Origin: an uncultured SAR86 cluster bacterium
Lineage (GTDB): Bacteria > Pseudomonadota > Gammaproteobacteria > Magnimaribacterales > AG-339-G14
Assembly: GCA_902595715.1 (NCBI GenBank)
Contig: CACJRI010000001.1
Span: 62,001-126,000, forward strand
Reading direction: 5' to 3'
DNA length: 64,000 nucleotides
Shown: positions 1-9,203 of the stretch, in pieces
How the letters are laid out: every line of letters starts with the position of its first letter
Position numbering within the stretch: position 1 is the stretch's first letter
Notes under the pieces: model-generated
The model's database searches: none
What the model was told of the DNA's origin: nothing
What the model saw: the letters and a program-made list of their open reading frames with translations, nothing else
Translations under genes and position numbers: made by a program

Positions 1-1
1 T

Positions 2-799
2 GGATCAGAAGTAGTTATCTGCGGAAGAAGGGAATCAGTATTGGAAGATACAGTAAAAGAGTTAACAGATGAAACTGGCGGGAAGATTACTTGTTTTGCC
101 CTAGATATCAGAGATTCACTAGCAATAGAGTCTTCTATAGAGGAGCTATTTGCTGAAAAACCGATTACCGGTTTAATTAATAATGCAGCAGGTAATTTTA
201 TCAGCAGGACAAAAGATTTATCACCAAACGGTTTTAATGCGATAGCAAGCATCGTCTTTCATGGAACTTTTTACATAACAAATGCAATTGGTAAAAGATG
301 GATTGAAAATAAACAGAAGGGAAGTATTGTGTCAATCCTTGCTACTTGGGTTTGGACTGGATCTCCCTATGTAATTCCATCGGCAATGTCTAAGTCGGGT
401 ATCAATGCAATGACTAAATCATTGGCAGTCGAATGGGGTCAATATGGAATTAGATTAAATGCAATAGCGCCTGGCCCGTTTCCTACAGAAGGAGCTTGGT
501 CAAGGTTAATGCCTCAAACTGGAGACAGCAAAAAAGATGAAAAGGTAACTGGACAATATATGAATATCCCATTGCAAAGGGCTGGGGAAATGGAAGAACT
601 TGGAAATCTTGCTACATTTTTAATGGCAGATGGCTGTGAGTATCTTACTGGACAAACCATAGCAATTGATGGGGCGCAATATTTATCTTCTTCAGGAACT
701 TTTGCTAACTTAAATAGCCTTTCCGATGAAGATTGGGATAACATTAGAAATACAATAAAAAAATCTAATGAAAAGGATAAAAAACAAAGATCAGTTTAA
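2..799 (+). CDS. SDR oxidoreductase, 2,4-dienoyl-CoA reductase-like (5' end cut by window)
   Basis: The reading frame is open to the left edge, starting GSEVVICGRRESVLEDT, so the true start lies outside and the TTG at 41 is not it. That segment is the end of a Rossmann beta-alpha-beta unit. NNAAG and the C-terminal AIDGAQYL are SDR hallmarks. The stretch SAMSKSG...LAVEWG...NAIAPGPFPTEGAW matches the peroxisomal-type 2,4-dienoyl-CoA reductase branch, in which the classic YxxxK tyrosine is absent from its usual place. Known enzymes of that branch reduce dienoyl-CoAs with NADPH during oxidation of unsaturated fatty acids. An aldehyde dehydrogenase starts 17 bases downstream and is probably co-transcribed. 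The family is secure; the substrate is inferred. Confidence 0.85.
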   Translation, partial: GSEVVICGRRESVLEDTVKELTDETGGKITCFALDIRDSLAIESSIEELFAEKPITGLINNAAGNFISRTKDLSPNGFNAIASIVFHGTFYITNAIGKRWIENKQKGSIVSILATWVWTGSPYVIPSAMSKSGINAMTKSLAVEWGQYGIRLNAIAPGPFPTEGAWSRLMPQTGDSKKDEKVTGQYMNIPLQRAGEMEELGNLATFLMADGCEYLTGQTIAIDGAQYLSSSGTFANLNSLSDEDWDNIRNTIKKSNEKDKKQRSV

Positions 800-816
800 T
801 TAATAGGGAGAATATT

Positions 817-2268
817 ATGAGTACAGAAACTTTACAAGAAATGGAAAGCGTTCTAAAGCTGCAAAAAAAACTTCATATCGAAGAAGGTCCTGCGAGCATA
901 GAGCTTAGAAAAGACAGATTGAATCGTTGTATCAAGATGATTAAAGAATACAGTGATGAAATAATTGATGCTCTGCAAAAAGATTTTGGTAATAGAGATC
1001 CAAAATCAAGTTTTTTAACTGAAATTGCTACAACTATTGGTGTTTTAGAACACGCTATAAAAAATGTAGATAAGTGGACAAAAGACGAAAAAAGACCTTC
1101 AAATGTCGATAGACCTTTCTTCATTAGAATGTTGATGGGATTATTGGGATCAAAATCCTATATAAAGTATCAACCCCTTGGAACAGTTGGTGTTATTAGC
1201 CCATGGAACTTTCCAGTTAATTTGATTTTAGCTCCTTTAGGAGGAATTTTTGCTGCTGGTAATAGAGCTATGATCAAACCTTCTGAATTAACTCCGGCAA
1301 CAAGCGAAGTAACTAAAAAAATGTTTGAAGCTTATTTTGATAAGTCTGAAGCAGCTGTCTTTACAGGAGATGCTGAAGTAGGAGCTGCGTTTAGTGCTCT
1401 ACCATTTGACCATCTTCTATTCACAGGTGGAACACAAATTGGTAAAAAGGTTATGAAAGCCGCTTCGGATAACTTAGTTCCAGTAACTTTAGAATTAGGT
1501 GGAAAATCTCCAGTAATAGTTGATGAAGATGCAAATTTATCAGAAGTTGCTAAAAAAGTAATGCGAGGAAAAACTATGAATGCTGGACAAATTTGTTTAG
1601 CTCCTGATTATTTAATGCTTCCCAAAGGCAAAAGTGAAGAGTTCGCAAAAGCTTCAAATGAAGCTGTAAGTGAAATGTTTGCAGATCTTAAATATAACGA
1701 AGACTACACTTCTGTAATTAATGAGAGACATTATGAAAGAATTAATGAACTTGTTTCAGATGCAAAAGATAAAGGTGCGGAAGTCATTCAAATAAACCCT
1801 GCAGATGAAGACTTTGAACAACAAGAATTGCACAAAATTCCGCCAACATTGGTTTTAAATCCAACTGATGAAATGAAAATTATGCAAGAAGAGATATTTG
1901 GACCGGTATTACCCGTCAAAGAATATGAAGACTTTGATGAAACTGTTAATTACGTAAACTCTAAAGATAGGCCTTTAGGACTTTACCTTTTTAGTAAAGA
2001 TAAAAATAAGGAAAAGAAAGTTCTTGATAATACCACTTCAGGCGGAGTCACTTTAAATGATGTTATTTGGCATATTGGTCAAGAAGAACTTCCTTTTGGA
2101 GGGGTTGGGCCAAGTGGAACAGGTTCTTATCACGGTCATGATGGTTTTAAGGAATTCAGTCACGCTAAAGCAGTCTATAAACAATTTTCAGCGGATCTTA
2201 TGGCTCAGATGATGCCTCCTTACAAGGGCAAAATGTTTGAAACCATGAAAAATCAAATTAAAAAATAG
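817..2268 (+). CDS. Aldehyde dehydrogenase, coniferyl-aldehyde-dehydrogenase-like
   Basis: A 483-residue NAD(P)-dependent aldehyde dehydrogenase that should oxidise an aldehyde to its acid in the cytoplasm. Visible motifs in order are GVISPWNFPVNL (cofactor-binding segment), FTGGTQIGKKVM, the general-base glutamate in TLELGGKSPV, the catalytic cysteine in NAGQICLAPDY, and EEIFGPVLPV. The APDY context after the cysteine and the C-terminal PPYKGK region resemble coniferyl aldehyde dehydrogenases and the class-3 fatty aldehyde dehydrogenases. Start ATG has a GGGAG Shine-Dalgarno sequence (TAGGGAGAATATT). The preceding SDR suggests an aldehyde or acyl-CoA detoxification pair, but the natural substrate cannot be set from sequence. 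Confidence 0.9.
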   Translation: MSTETLQEMESVLKLQKKLHIEEGPASIELRKDRLNRCIKMIKEYSDEIIDALQKDFGNRDPKSSFLTEIATTIGVLEHAIKNVDKWTKDEKRPSNVDRPFFIRMLMGLLGSKSYIKYQPLGTVGVISPWNFPVNLILAPLGGIFAAGNRAMIKPSELTPATSEVTKKMFEAYFDKSEAAVFTGDAEVGAAFSALPFDHLLFTGGTQIGKKVMKAASDNLVPVTLELGGKSPVIVDEDANLSEVAKKVMRGKTMNAGQICLAPDYLMLPKGKSEEFAKASNEAVSEMFADLKYNEDYTSVINERHYERINELVSDAKDKGAEVIQINPADEDFEQQELHKIPPTLVLNPTDEMKIMQEEIFGPVLPVKEYEDFDETVNYVNSKDRPLGLYLFSKDKNKEKKVLDNTTSGGVTLNDVIWHIGQEELPFGGVGPSGTGSYHGHDGFKEFSHAKAVYKQFSADLMAQMMPPYKGKMFETMKNQIKK

Positions 2269-2284
2269 TTTTGAAACTTAAAGG

Positions 2285-3532
2285 ATGTCTCAAAACTATA
2301 CGCCTTTTTATATAGCTTTGAGATATTTGAAAGGAAGAAAGTCAGGCTTTCTTTCTTTCATCTCAGCACTTGCATTTATTTCTACTTCACTTGGTGTTGC
2401 AGTTTTAATTATTGTTTCATCGGTTATGAATGGCTTTGAAAAGGAGCTTAAAGACCGAGTCCTAAATGTTATTCCGCATGCTTCAATTTATGGCCTAAAT
2501 CCAATTGATGGTTGGGAAAATATAGAATTTAATCTAAAAGATGACGCCAATATAAAAGGTATCTCTCCTTACATTGAAACCGAAGCGCTTATAAAAAGTA
2601 AATCAGCTGTTGCCGGGGTAATGGTGAATGGTGTCGAAGCCTCTAAAGATAAATTGGTATCGGTCATTCACGAATTCATGCAGGTAGGTAAGTTTGAAAG
2701 TATTCAAGAAGACAATAATATTGTTTTGGGTAGGCTGCTTGCTAGAAAATTGAATGTTGATCTAGGAGACAAAATTTCTTTAATGCTTCCTGATACCAAT
2801 TCTTCTTTTGCTGGATATTTTCCTAGATCTAAAGTTTTTAATGTATCAGGAATATTTAATATAGGATCCAAAGATATCGACGAGGCTCTAGCTTATATTT
2901 CTCTCGAAAATGCATCCATTCTCTCCGGTCTGGATAATCAAATACACGGTTTTAGATTAAAATTTGATGATTTATTCGAAGCTCCATATTTGGTTTGGCA
3001 GTCCTTAATTTTTGCAGAAAAAAGTTCAAACGTTTTACTTAATGCGGAAGATTGGTCTTATACATATGGGCCTTTATTTGAAGCGATTATGATGGAGAAA
3101 AGTTTAGTTTTTTTACTATTAACATTAATAATTGTTGTTGCAGCCTTCAATATAGTGTCAATGCTCATGACAATGATCAATGAAAAAAGAGGGGCAATTG
3201 CTATTCTGCAGAGCATGGGCATGGGAAATAATGAGATATTTAAAATATTTTTATATCTAGGCATATTAATTGCCCTCATAGGAACATTTTTAGGATTAAT
3301 TTTTGGATTGAGTATTACTTTTCTAATTGGATCTTCAATGTTTGAAACTCAACTTTCATCTTTAATGGAATACTTTGGTACCTATTTTATATCTTACTTT
3401 CCATACGATATACGTTTGGATACGCTTCTAATAATCGTAGCAGTAAGTTTGCTGATTACAATACTTTCAGTAATTTTCCCTGCTAGAACTGCGAGCAAAC
3501 TTCATCCAATTCAGATTTTAAGAAATGAATAA
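2285..3532 (+). CDS. lolC: Lipoprotein-releasing system transmembrane subunit LolC/LolE (LolF-like)
   Basis: Inner-membrane subunit of the Lol ABC transporter, which extracts mature outer-membrane lipoproteins and passes them to LolA. The 415 residues show the FtsX/MacB layout: an N-terminal helix at about 24-46 after the conserved ALRYLKGRK, a periplasmic domain at about 47-270, then three C-terminal helices. The conserved cytoplasmic coupling segment INEKRGAIAILQSMGM and the ending FPARTASKLHPIQILRNE are typical. It overlaps lolD by 8 bases. Only one LolC/E-type protein is seen, with no second subunit after lolD, so it may work as a homodimer (LolF type). It follows the aldehyde dehydrogenase by 16 bases. 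Confidence 0.92.
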   Translation: MSQNYTPFYIALRYLKGRKSGFLSFISALAFISTSLGVAVLIIVSSVMNGFEKELKDRVLNVIPHASIYGLNPIDGWENIEFNLKDDANIKGISPYIETEALIKSKSAVAGVMVNGVEASKDKLVSVIHEFMQVGKFESIQEDNNIVLGRLLARKLNVDLGDKISLMLPDTNSSFAGYFPRSKVFNVSGIFNIGSKDIDEALAYISLENASILSGLDNQIHGFRLKFDDLFEAPYLVWQSLIFAEKSSNVLLNAEDWSYTYGPLFEAIMMEKSLVFLLLTLIIVVAAFNIVSMLMTMINEKRGAIAILQSMGMGNNEIFKIFLYLGILIALIGTFLGLIFGLSITFLIGSSMFETQLSSLMEYFGTYFISYFPYDIRLDTLLIIVAVSLLITILSVIFPARTASKLHPIQILRNE

Positions 3533-4193
3533 TTTATTGGAAGCAAAAAATTTATCTAAATCTTTTAAGGAAGGTAATGAGGAAATAAAAGCTGTAAACA
3601 AAATTGATTTTTCAATCAAAGAAAATGAAAAAATAGTTATTTATGGAAGATCAGGATCTGGAAAATCTACATTACTTAATCTGTTGAGTGGATTAGATGC
3701 TTATTCCGAAGGTGAAATTTCATACAAAAACTTCAATTATGACAACCAACAAAAGAAGTTAACTACATTGAGAAAAGAGAATATGGGGTTTGTATATCAG
3801 TTTCATTACTTACTTAAAGAATTTACTTCTGTTGAAAATGTTGCATTAGGAGCGATGATATTGGGAGAATCTAAAAAAAATTCTATGAAAAAAGCATCTG
3901 ATATTTTAGGTAAATTTGGTTTGTCTGAAAGATTGCATCATTTTCCAAGCGAGCTTTCTGGAGGAGAAAAACAAAGAGTTGCTATGGCAAGAGCATTAAT
4001 CAACAAACCCGATCTTATCTTTTTAGATGAACCAACTGGAAATTTAGATAAGGAAACTTCCAAAGAAGTGATAAATTATCTAAATCATTTAGCCACTGAG
4101 TACAAATCTTCAATAATTGTGGCTACTCACGATCCTGAATTCAGAAATTTTAGCGATAAAATTCTTACCATGGATTCAGGCGTTTTCGTTTAA
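3525..4193 (+). CDS. lolD: Lipoprotein-releasing system ATPase LolD
   Basis: A 222-residue ABC ATPase that powers lipoprotein release by LolC/E. Walker A GRSGSGKST, the ABC signature LSGGEKQR, Walker B LIFLDEPTGNLD and the switch histidine in ATHDPEF are all present. The phrase FVYQFHYLLKEFTSVENV after the Q-loop is characteristic of LolD. The length matches the family. The start lies inside the end of lolC, implying translational coupling. The lipid A flippase gene follows 12 bases later, so envelope lipid and lipoprotein export are encoded together, as in many gammaproteobacteria. Confidence 0.95.
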   Translation: MNNLLEAKNLSKSFKEGNEEIKAVNKIDFSIKENEKIVIYGRSGSGKSTLLNLLSGLDAYSEGEISYKNFNYDNQQKKLTTLRKENMGFVYQFHYLLKEFTSVENVALGAMILGESKKNSMKKASDILGKFGLSERLHHFPSELSGGEKQRVAMARALINKPDLIFLDEPTGNLDKETSKEVINYLNHLATEYKSSIIVATHDPEFRNFSDKILTMDSGVFV

Positions 4194-4205
4194 AATAAGT
4201 CTTCA

Positions 4206-6971
4206 ATGAAAATGAGCCCCTATTCAAGGATAATATCTTATGTCCTTCCAAATTTAGGATTCTTTCTTTTAAGTTCTCTGGGTTATTTTCTTTTCGCTAT
4301 ATCTCAAGTTGGAATAGCAGATTGGTTTAGACAAATTGTTGATTATATTTCTCAACCTGATTCGTCTTTAAATCTTTATCTGCCGATTCTTTTATTATTT
4401 TTGGCATTAGGAAGAGGAATTGGTTATTTCATTGGAAATTTTTTTATGGCACTTGTCTCAACTAGGTTAGTTTTTGATTTAAGAAAAGATTTGTTTAAGT
4501 CTTTGATTTATCTGCCGTCTAGTTTTTATGATTCCAATAATAGCGGTCATCTTCTTTCAAGAATTACATTTAATGTTGCACAAATAAATGAAGCGGGTAC
4601 AGCTGCTATAACAATTCTGGTAAGAGAGGGGCTTATTGTTTTGGGTTTGCTAGGTTATTTAATCTATCTTAATTGGCAACTTACAGCCCTATTATTTCTA
4701 GCATCGCCTTTTATTCTTTTGGTCGTCTCCATCGCAGGAAAAAGAATGAAAAGGGTAAGCGCAAGAATTCAAAACTCAATGGGGGATGTCACTCAGGTTA
4801 GTTCTGAATCAATTAATGCCAATAAAGAAGTTAAAATATTCGGTCAACAAAAAAATGAAATTAATAAATTTGACTTAGTTAATTCAAATAACAGAATCCA
4901 AAATTTAAAACTGGAAACAACAAATTCACTTCAGTCTCCAATTATTCAAATTTTTTTAGCCATAGCTCTATCAATTATTACTTGGGTTGCATTGGATTCT
5001 TCCTTTTTTGAGAGAATGTCTCCAGGAACATTTATTGCATTCTTTGGTGCTGCGGCAATGTTACCAAGACCAATCAGGCAACTATCCATGACAAATTCCA
5101 TGATACAAAAAGGTCTTGCAGCTGCAGAAGTTATTTTTAATCAAATGGATTTAAAACCTGAAACAGATGACGGCGCAAAAGAAATATCCGAAATTAAAGG
5201 AGATCTTTCATTCAAAAACGTAAATTTTTCATATATTGATAATGAAAAAATACTTAATGATGTTTCCTTTGACATCTCAAAAGGCAATACTCTAGCTATT
5301 GTTGGTCAATCTGGTTCTGGTAAAAGTACAATGGTAAATCTTATACCTAGATTTTATGAAGTCTTAGATGGGCGAATTGAAATTGATGGCTGCAATGTGA
5401 AAGAGATAAAACTTGATAATCTCAGAAGTTTAATTTCAACAGTTAGTCAAAATACCGTTTTATTTAATGATTCTGTTAAAAATAATATTAGTTACGCCAA
5501 TCCAATGGCATCTGATGAAGAAATTTTTGAAGCTGCAAGAAATGCCAATGCTCATGAGTTTATAGAAAGTCTTCCAAATGGATATGAAACAATTGTGGGT
5601 GATGATGGAACCTTACTTTCAGGAGGTCAGAAACAAAGGATTGCAATTGCTAGAGCTTTATTAAAAGACGCACCAATCATAATCTTAGATGAAGCTACAT
5701 CTGCTTTGGATTCTGAATCGGAAAATCAAATCCAACAAGCAATAGATAACTTAAAAATAGGGAAGACCACTATTGTTATTGCTCACAGATTGTCGACCGT
5801 TGAAAATGCTGAAAAAATTATTGTTTTAAAAGACGGCAAAATTGTAGAAAGCGGTACTCATGACGATTTGATGAATCTAGAAAAGACTTACTTTGAACTT
5901 TACAAGAACCAATTTAAGGATGAAGCTGAACCGGCTAAGAAAAAACTTCCTATTCTAAAATCTCAATTTGCTTTAACGGAGCAAAAAACTAGTAACTTTA
6001 TTGAAGAAGCTTGGTATGAAAATAAAAGTTGGATAAAAATACTCATTCCGCTTTCGTGGATTTATAGATTTTTATTTAAATTTTTTCGTAAAAGAGCCTT
6101 AGCTTCTGCATGGAAGCCTGATTTTAAGACAATCGTGATTGGCAATCTAACAGTCGGGGGTACCGGAAAAACTCCTCTAGTTATTTGGCTTGCTAATGAA
6201 CTTAAAAAAGAAGGTTTTAACCCCGGTATCGTATCAAGAGGGTACAAGAGTACAGCCAATAACAATCCCGTAATGATTACTCATTCTTCGAATCCAAGTG
6301 ACGTAGGAGATGAACCCTTAATTATATTTAATAATACGAATTGTCCAGTAGTGGTAGGATCTAATAGAGTGAAAGCTGCGAAATATTTAATACAAAATAG
6401 ACAATGCAACGTTCTAATAAGCGATGATGGTCTCCAACATTTTAAACTTGGAAGAGATATTGAAATTGCCATGATAGATGGTATGAGAAAATTTGGTAAT
6501 AAGCTTCTGCTACCTGCCGGCCCGTTAAGAGAGCCAATTAAAAAGTTAGATCAGGTTGATTTTGTTATCAATACTAATACTTTTTATTCAAAGGATGCTG
6601 AATCAAAAAAGAATAACTTTTTGATGACCTACAAGCCTATATCTTGGGTTAACTTAGTAACTCAAGAATCAGTTGATGTAAGTGATTGGAGCAAAGATAA
6701 AATTGTTTATGGAATAGCTGGTATTGGAAATCCTAGTAGTTTCTTTTCTCTTCTAAGAAGTCTTGATTTTCAAGTGATTGAAAAGGTGTTTCCCGATCAT
6801 CATGAATTCATAGATACGGATTTTTTTGAAATGAATGATCTACCTATCGTAATGACAGAAAAAGATGCAATTAAGTGTAAGTTTTTAAAAAATCCTAATT
6901 GTTGGTATTTAAAAATTGAACCTGTCATTAACGAAGATTTTAAAACTGACTTGTTTAAAAAAATAATTTGA
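4206..6971 (+). CDS. msbA-lpxK: Fused lipid A flippase MsbA and tetraacyldisaccharide 4'-kinase LpxK
   Basis: One 921-residue frame carries two normally separate proteins. Residues 1-571 are a complete MsbA half-transporter: about six membrane helices to residue 300, Walker A GQSGSGKST (367-375), signature LSGGQKQR, Walker B IIILDEATSALD and the H-loop histidine near 527. Residues 572-598 form a charged linker. From about 599 the sequence aligns to the start of LpxK (IEEAW...PLSWIYRF), with the kinase P-loop GNLTVGGTGKTP at 647-658, DDGLQH, and the ending VMTEKDAIKCK. LpxK phosphorylates the lipid A precursor and MsbA flips lipid A across the inner membrane. No ATG, GTG or TTG occurs in frame between codon 579 and the kinase P-loop, so internal initiation of a separate LpxK is unlikely. 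Confidence 0.95.
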   Translation: MKMSPYSRIISYVLPNLGFFLLSSLGYFLFAISQVGIADWFRQIVDYISQPDSSLNLYLPILLLFLALGRGIGYFIGNFFMALVSTRLVFDLRKDLFKSLIYLPSSFYDSNNSGHLLSRITFNVAQINEAGTAAITILVREGLIVLGLLGYLIYLNWQLTALLFLASPFILLVVSIAGKRMKRVSARIQNSMGDVTQVSSESINANKEVKIFGQQKNEINKFDLVNSNNRIQNLKLETTNSLQSPIIQIFLAIALSIITWVALDSSFFERMSPGTFIAFFGAAAMLPRPIRQLSMTNSMIQKGLAAAEVIFNQMDLKPETDDGAKEISEIKGDLSFKNVNFSYIDNEKILNDVSFDISKGNTLAIVGQSGSGKSTMVNLIPRFYEVLDGRIEIDGCNVKEIKLDNLRSLISTVSQNTVLFNDSVKNNISYANPMASDEEIFEAARNANAHEFIESLPNGYETIVGDDGTLLSGGQKQRIAIARALLKDAPIIILDEATSALDSESENQIQQAIDNLKIGKTTIVIAHRLSTVENAEKIIVLKDGKIVESGTHDDLMNLEKTYFELYKNQFKDEAEPAKKKLPILKSQFALTEQKTSNFIEEAWYENKSWIKILIPLSWIYRFLFKFFRKRALASAWKPDFKTIVIGNLTVGGTGKTPLVIWLANELKKEGFNPGIVSRGYKSTANNNPVMITHSSNPSDVGDEPLIIFNNTNCPVVVGSNRVKAAKYLIQNRQCNVLISDDGLQHFKLGRDIEIAMIDGMRKFGNKLLLPAGPLREPIKKLDQVDFVINTNTFYSKDAESKKNNFLMTYKPISWVNLVTQESVDVSDWSKDKIVYGIAGIGNPSSFFSLLRSLDFQVIEKVFPDHHEFIDTDFFEMNDLPIVMTEKDAIKCKFLKNPNCWYLKIEPVINEDFKTDLFKKII

Positions 6972-7681
6972 AAAAAATTGTCATAATTCCTGCAAGGATA
7001 CAATCCGAAAGATTGCCTGAGAAACCTTTGAGGCTAATATCTAATAAACCAATGATTAATTGGACCTTTGAAGCCGCATTAAAATCTTCCGCGGATATTA
7101 TTCAAGTAGCAACAGATTCAAAAAAAATTTATAACTTACTTCCAAAAGATAATGTAATCATGACATCTTCAAATCATCTTTCCGGAACTGATAGGGTGTA
7201 TGAGGCTGTTTCAAAGATTAATTTGAATGATGATGATGTAATCATTAATGTTCAAGGTGATGAACCTTTTATTCATCCAGAAGATATAAACAATCTTTTT
7301 GATTTAGTTTCCAAAGAAGAAATATCAATGGCAACTCTTTACAGTAACCTCAAATCTTTAGATGAATTAAAAAAATCAAATATAGTAAAAATATTGGTCA
7401 ATGATGGAATTGCTTTAAACTTTTTTAGAAAAACATCTCTAGAGGATAATATATTCATTCATCAAGGAATTTATGCATTCAAATACAAGACTTTGAAAAG
7501 TTTTGTTTCTTGGCAGCCAAGTGATAATGAAAAGATATATAAACTAGAGCAGTTTAGGGCTATAGATAACGGAATTACAATAAATGCAATCAAATCAGTA
7601 TCAAATATTCATTTGGGCGTTGACACAGAAGATGATCTAAATAAAGCTAATGAAATTGCAAAAAAAGATAATCACAAATAA
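6968..7681 (+). CDS. kdsB: 3-deoxy-manno-octulosonate cytidylyltransferase KdsB
   Basis: A 237-residue enzyme that activates Kdo as CMP-Kdo for lipopolysaccharide inner-core synthesis. The N-terminal nucleotide-binding signature IIPARIQSERLPEKPL, the GTDRVYEA segment, VQGDEPFI and LEQFRAIDNG are diagnostic. The length fits (E. coli about 248). The start is a TTG overlapping the stop of the msbA-lpxK gene by four bases (TTGA). This is the natural start because the protein then begins MKKIVIIPAR as in the family. It belongs to the same lipid A/LPS operon. Confidence 0.95.
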   Translation: MKKIVIIPARIQSERLPEKPLRLISNKPMINWTFEAALKSSADIIQVATDSKKIYNLLPKDNVIMTSSNHLSGTDRVYEAVSKINLNDDDVIINVQGDEPFIHPEDINNLFDLVSKEEISMATLYSNLKSLDELKKSNIVKILVNDGIALNFFRKTSLEDNIFIHQGIYAFKYKTLKSFVSWQPSDNEKIYKLEQFRAIDNGITINAIKSVSNIHLGVDTEDDLNKANEIAKKDNHK

Positions 7682-8636
7682 AAATCTTCGTGAGTTTAAT
7701 TCTCTTCAGATAGCTGTAAAAGCAAAATATTACATAGAGTGCAAAACGGATCATGATTTGGAAGTTGCTTTTCAATTTATAAAGAAAAACAAAATTAAAT
7801 TTCTTATATTGGGGGAGGGAACTAATGTTGTTTTCACAAAACACTTTGAAGGACTCATCATCAAAAATATATTTAAAAATGAAAAAAAAATTTATAAAAA
7901 CAATGTAAAAGTTTCTAGTGGCTACAACTGGGATAGGTTTGTTTCATTTTGTATTAAAAATTCTCTTTATGGTTTAGAAAATTTATCAGGTATACCAGGA
8001 ACTGTAGGCGCCGGTCCGATTCAAAATATAGGTGCTTATGGAGAAGAAATATCGGATTACATCGAACATATTGAAGTTTATAACCTTAAAACAGGAAATC
8101 TTGAAACTCTTAATAATAAGAATTGTAATTTTGATTATAGAAATTCATTTTTTAAAAAAAATAAACACTTATTCATTAAAAATATCTTTTTTAAATTAAA
8201 AGATAAATTTATTGCAAATAATTCATATCAAGATTTACAGGTTTATGAATTTAAGAATGCCTTACAGCTAAGAAAGAAAGTTTTAAAAATTCGTAGTAGA
8301 AAATTAGAAAACTATCTAAGCAAGCCAAATGTAGGAAGTTTCTTTAAAAATCCATTGATCAAAAGGCAAGATTTAAAAAGGCTCCTTTCGCAAGATGCTA
8401 ATTTAAAATTTTATAATCACAACTCGTTAATAAAGGTTTCAGCAGCCTGGTTAATAGAAAGAAGCAATTTAAAGGGATTGAAATTTGATAATGCGAGAGT
8501 CTCAACAAAACATTCTCTGGTATTAATCAATGAAGATAAATCACCGAATTCAATTTTGAAGTTAAAGAATAAAATAAAGACAGTTGTTTTAAACAAATAT
8601 GATATAAGACTTGAAGAAGAACCTACAATAATTTGA
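7650..8636 (+). CDS. murB: UDP-N-acetylenolpyruvoylglucosamine reductase MurB
   Basis: A 328-residue FAD enzyme that makes UDP-MurNAc in peptidoglycan synthesis. Visible motifs are the FAD-binding LGEGTNVV and LSGIPGTVGAGPIQNIGAYG, the substrate-binding arginine in FDYRNSFFK, the catalytic serine in GSFFKNP, and a glutamate-rich end (RLEEEP) where the catalytic glutamate lies. The start ATG lies inside kdsB, giving a 32-base overlap. No later start gives a complete N-terminus ahead of the conserved FNSLQIAVKA. The protein is unusually lysine/asparagine-rich, in keeping with local AT richness. Confidence 0.94.
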   Translation: MKLQKKIITNKNLREFNSLQIAVKAKYYIECKTDHDLEVAFQFIKKNKIKFLILGEGTNVVFTKHFEGLIIKNIFKNEKKIYKNNVKVSSGYNWDRFVSFCIKNSLYGLENLSGIPGTVGAGPIQNIGAYGEEISDYIEHIEVYNLKTGNLETLNNKNCNFDYRNSFFKKNKHLFIKNIFFKLKDKFIANNSYQDLQVYEFKNALQLRKKVLKIRSRKLENYLSKPNVGSFFKNPLIKRQDLKRLLSQDANLKFYNHNSLIKVSAAWLIERSNLKGLKFDNARVSTKHSLVLINEDKSPNSILKLKNKIKTVVLNKYDIRLEEEPTII

Positions 8637-9202
8637 TGGCTAACGAAATCAACACGAGCTCCTTATTTCAATCCATTTTGGAAGCTCAAAAAAATAATAA
8701 ATTACCGCCAGTAGAAAAATGGAATCCACCTCTTTGCGAAAATGTTGATATGAAAATTGCAAGAGACGGAAAATGGTATTTTAAAAACTCTCCTATAGGA
8801 AGAGAGAAAATGGTCAAACTTTTCAGCACCGTTATTCGATATGATGATGACGGTTTTTATTATCTAGTAACTCCTGTTGAAAAAATTCAGCTTCAAGTTG
8901 AGGATAAGCCTTTTGTAATCAAGACGTTCAATAAGGAGCTAATAGATGGTAAAGAAGTTTTTTTATTTCAAACTAATGTAGATGATATTGTTACTTTGAG
9001 TAATAAAAATCCTCTTAGAGTTGAAATCAACAAAGATACTCAGGAGCCTTCGCCTTATATTTTAGTGAGAAAAAATCTTGAAGCTTTAATCGGTAGAAAC
9101 GTTTTTTATCAGTTAATAGAAGAAGCGAAATTAAATTCCAAAACTCAAGAATTAGAAATTAATTCTGGTGATGAAGTATTTTCTTTAGGCAAAGTTATAT
9201 AA
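8636..9202 (+). CDS. DUF1285 domain protein
   Basis: A 188-residue cytoplasmic protein of the DUF1285 family. The characteristic run is PPVEKWNPPLC, then DGKWYFKNSPIGREKMVKLFSTV and FYYLVTPVEK. The family is widespread in proteobacteria with no firmly known role. The ATG at 8636 shares one base with the murB stop (TGATG). A TTG one codon earlier is in frame, but the ATG is preferred. It is the last gene of the envelope run and meets the reverse-strand 9204-9506 gene almost end to end. No signal peptide or membrane segment is visible. Confidence 0.8.
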   Translation: MANEINTSSLFQSILEAQKNNKLPPVEKWNPPLCENVDMKIARDGKWYFKNSPIGREKMVKLFSTVIRYDDDGFYYLVTPVEKIQLQVEDKPFVIKTFNKELIDGKEVFLFQTNVDDIVTLSNKNPLRVEINKDTQEPSPYILVRKNLEALIGRNVFYQLIEEAKLNSKTQELEINSGDEVFSLGKVI

Positions 9203-9203
9203 T

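Noticed and set aside
5900-6050. MsbA-LpxK fusion as a sequencing frameshift artefact
   Set aside because: Both domains are in the same frame with a natural hydrophilic linker and no stop. A lost stop codon cannot be excluded, but no sign of an indel is visible.
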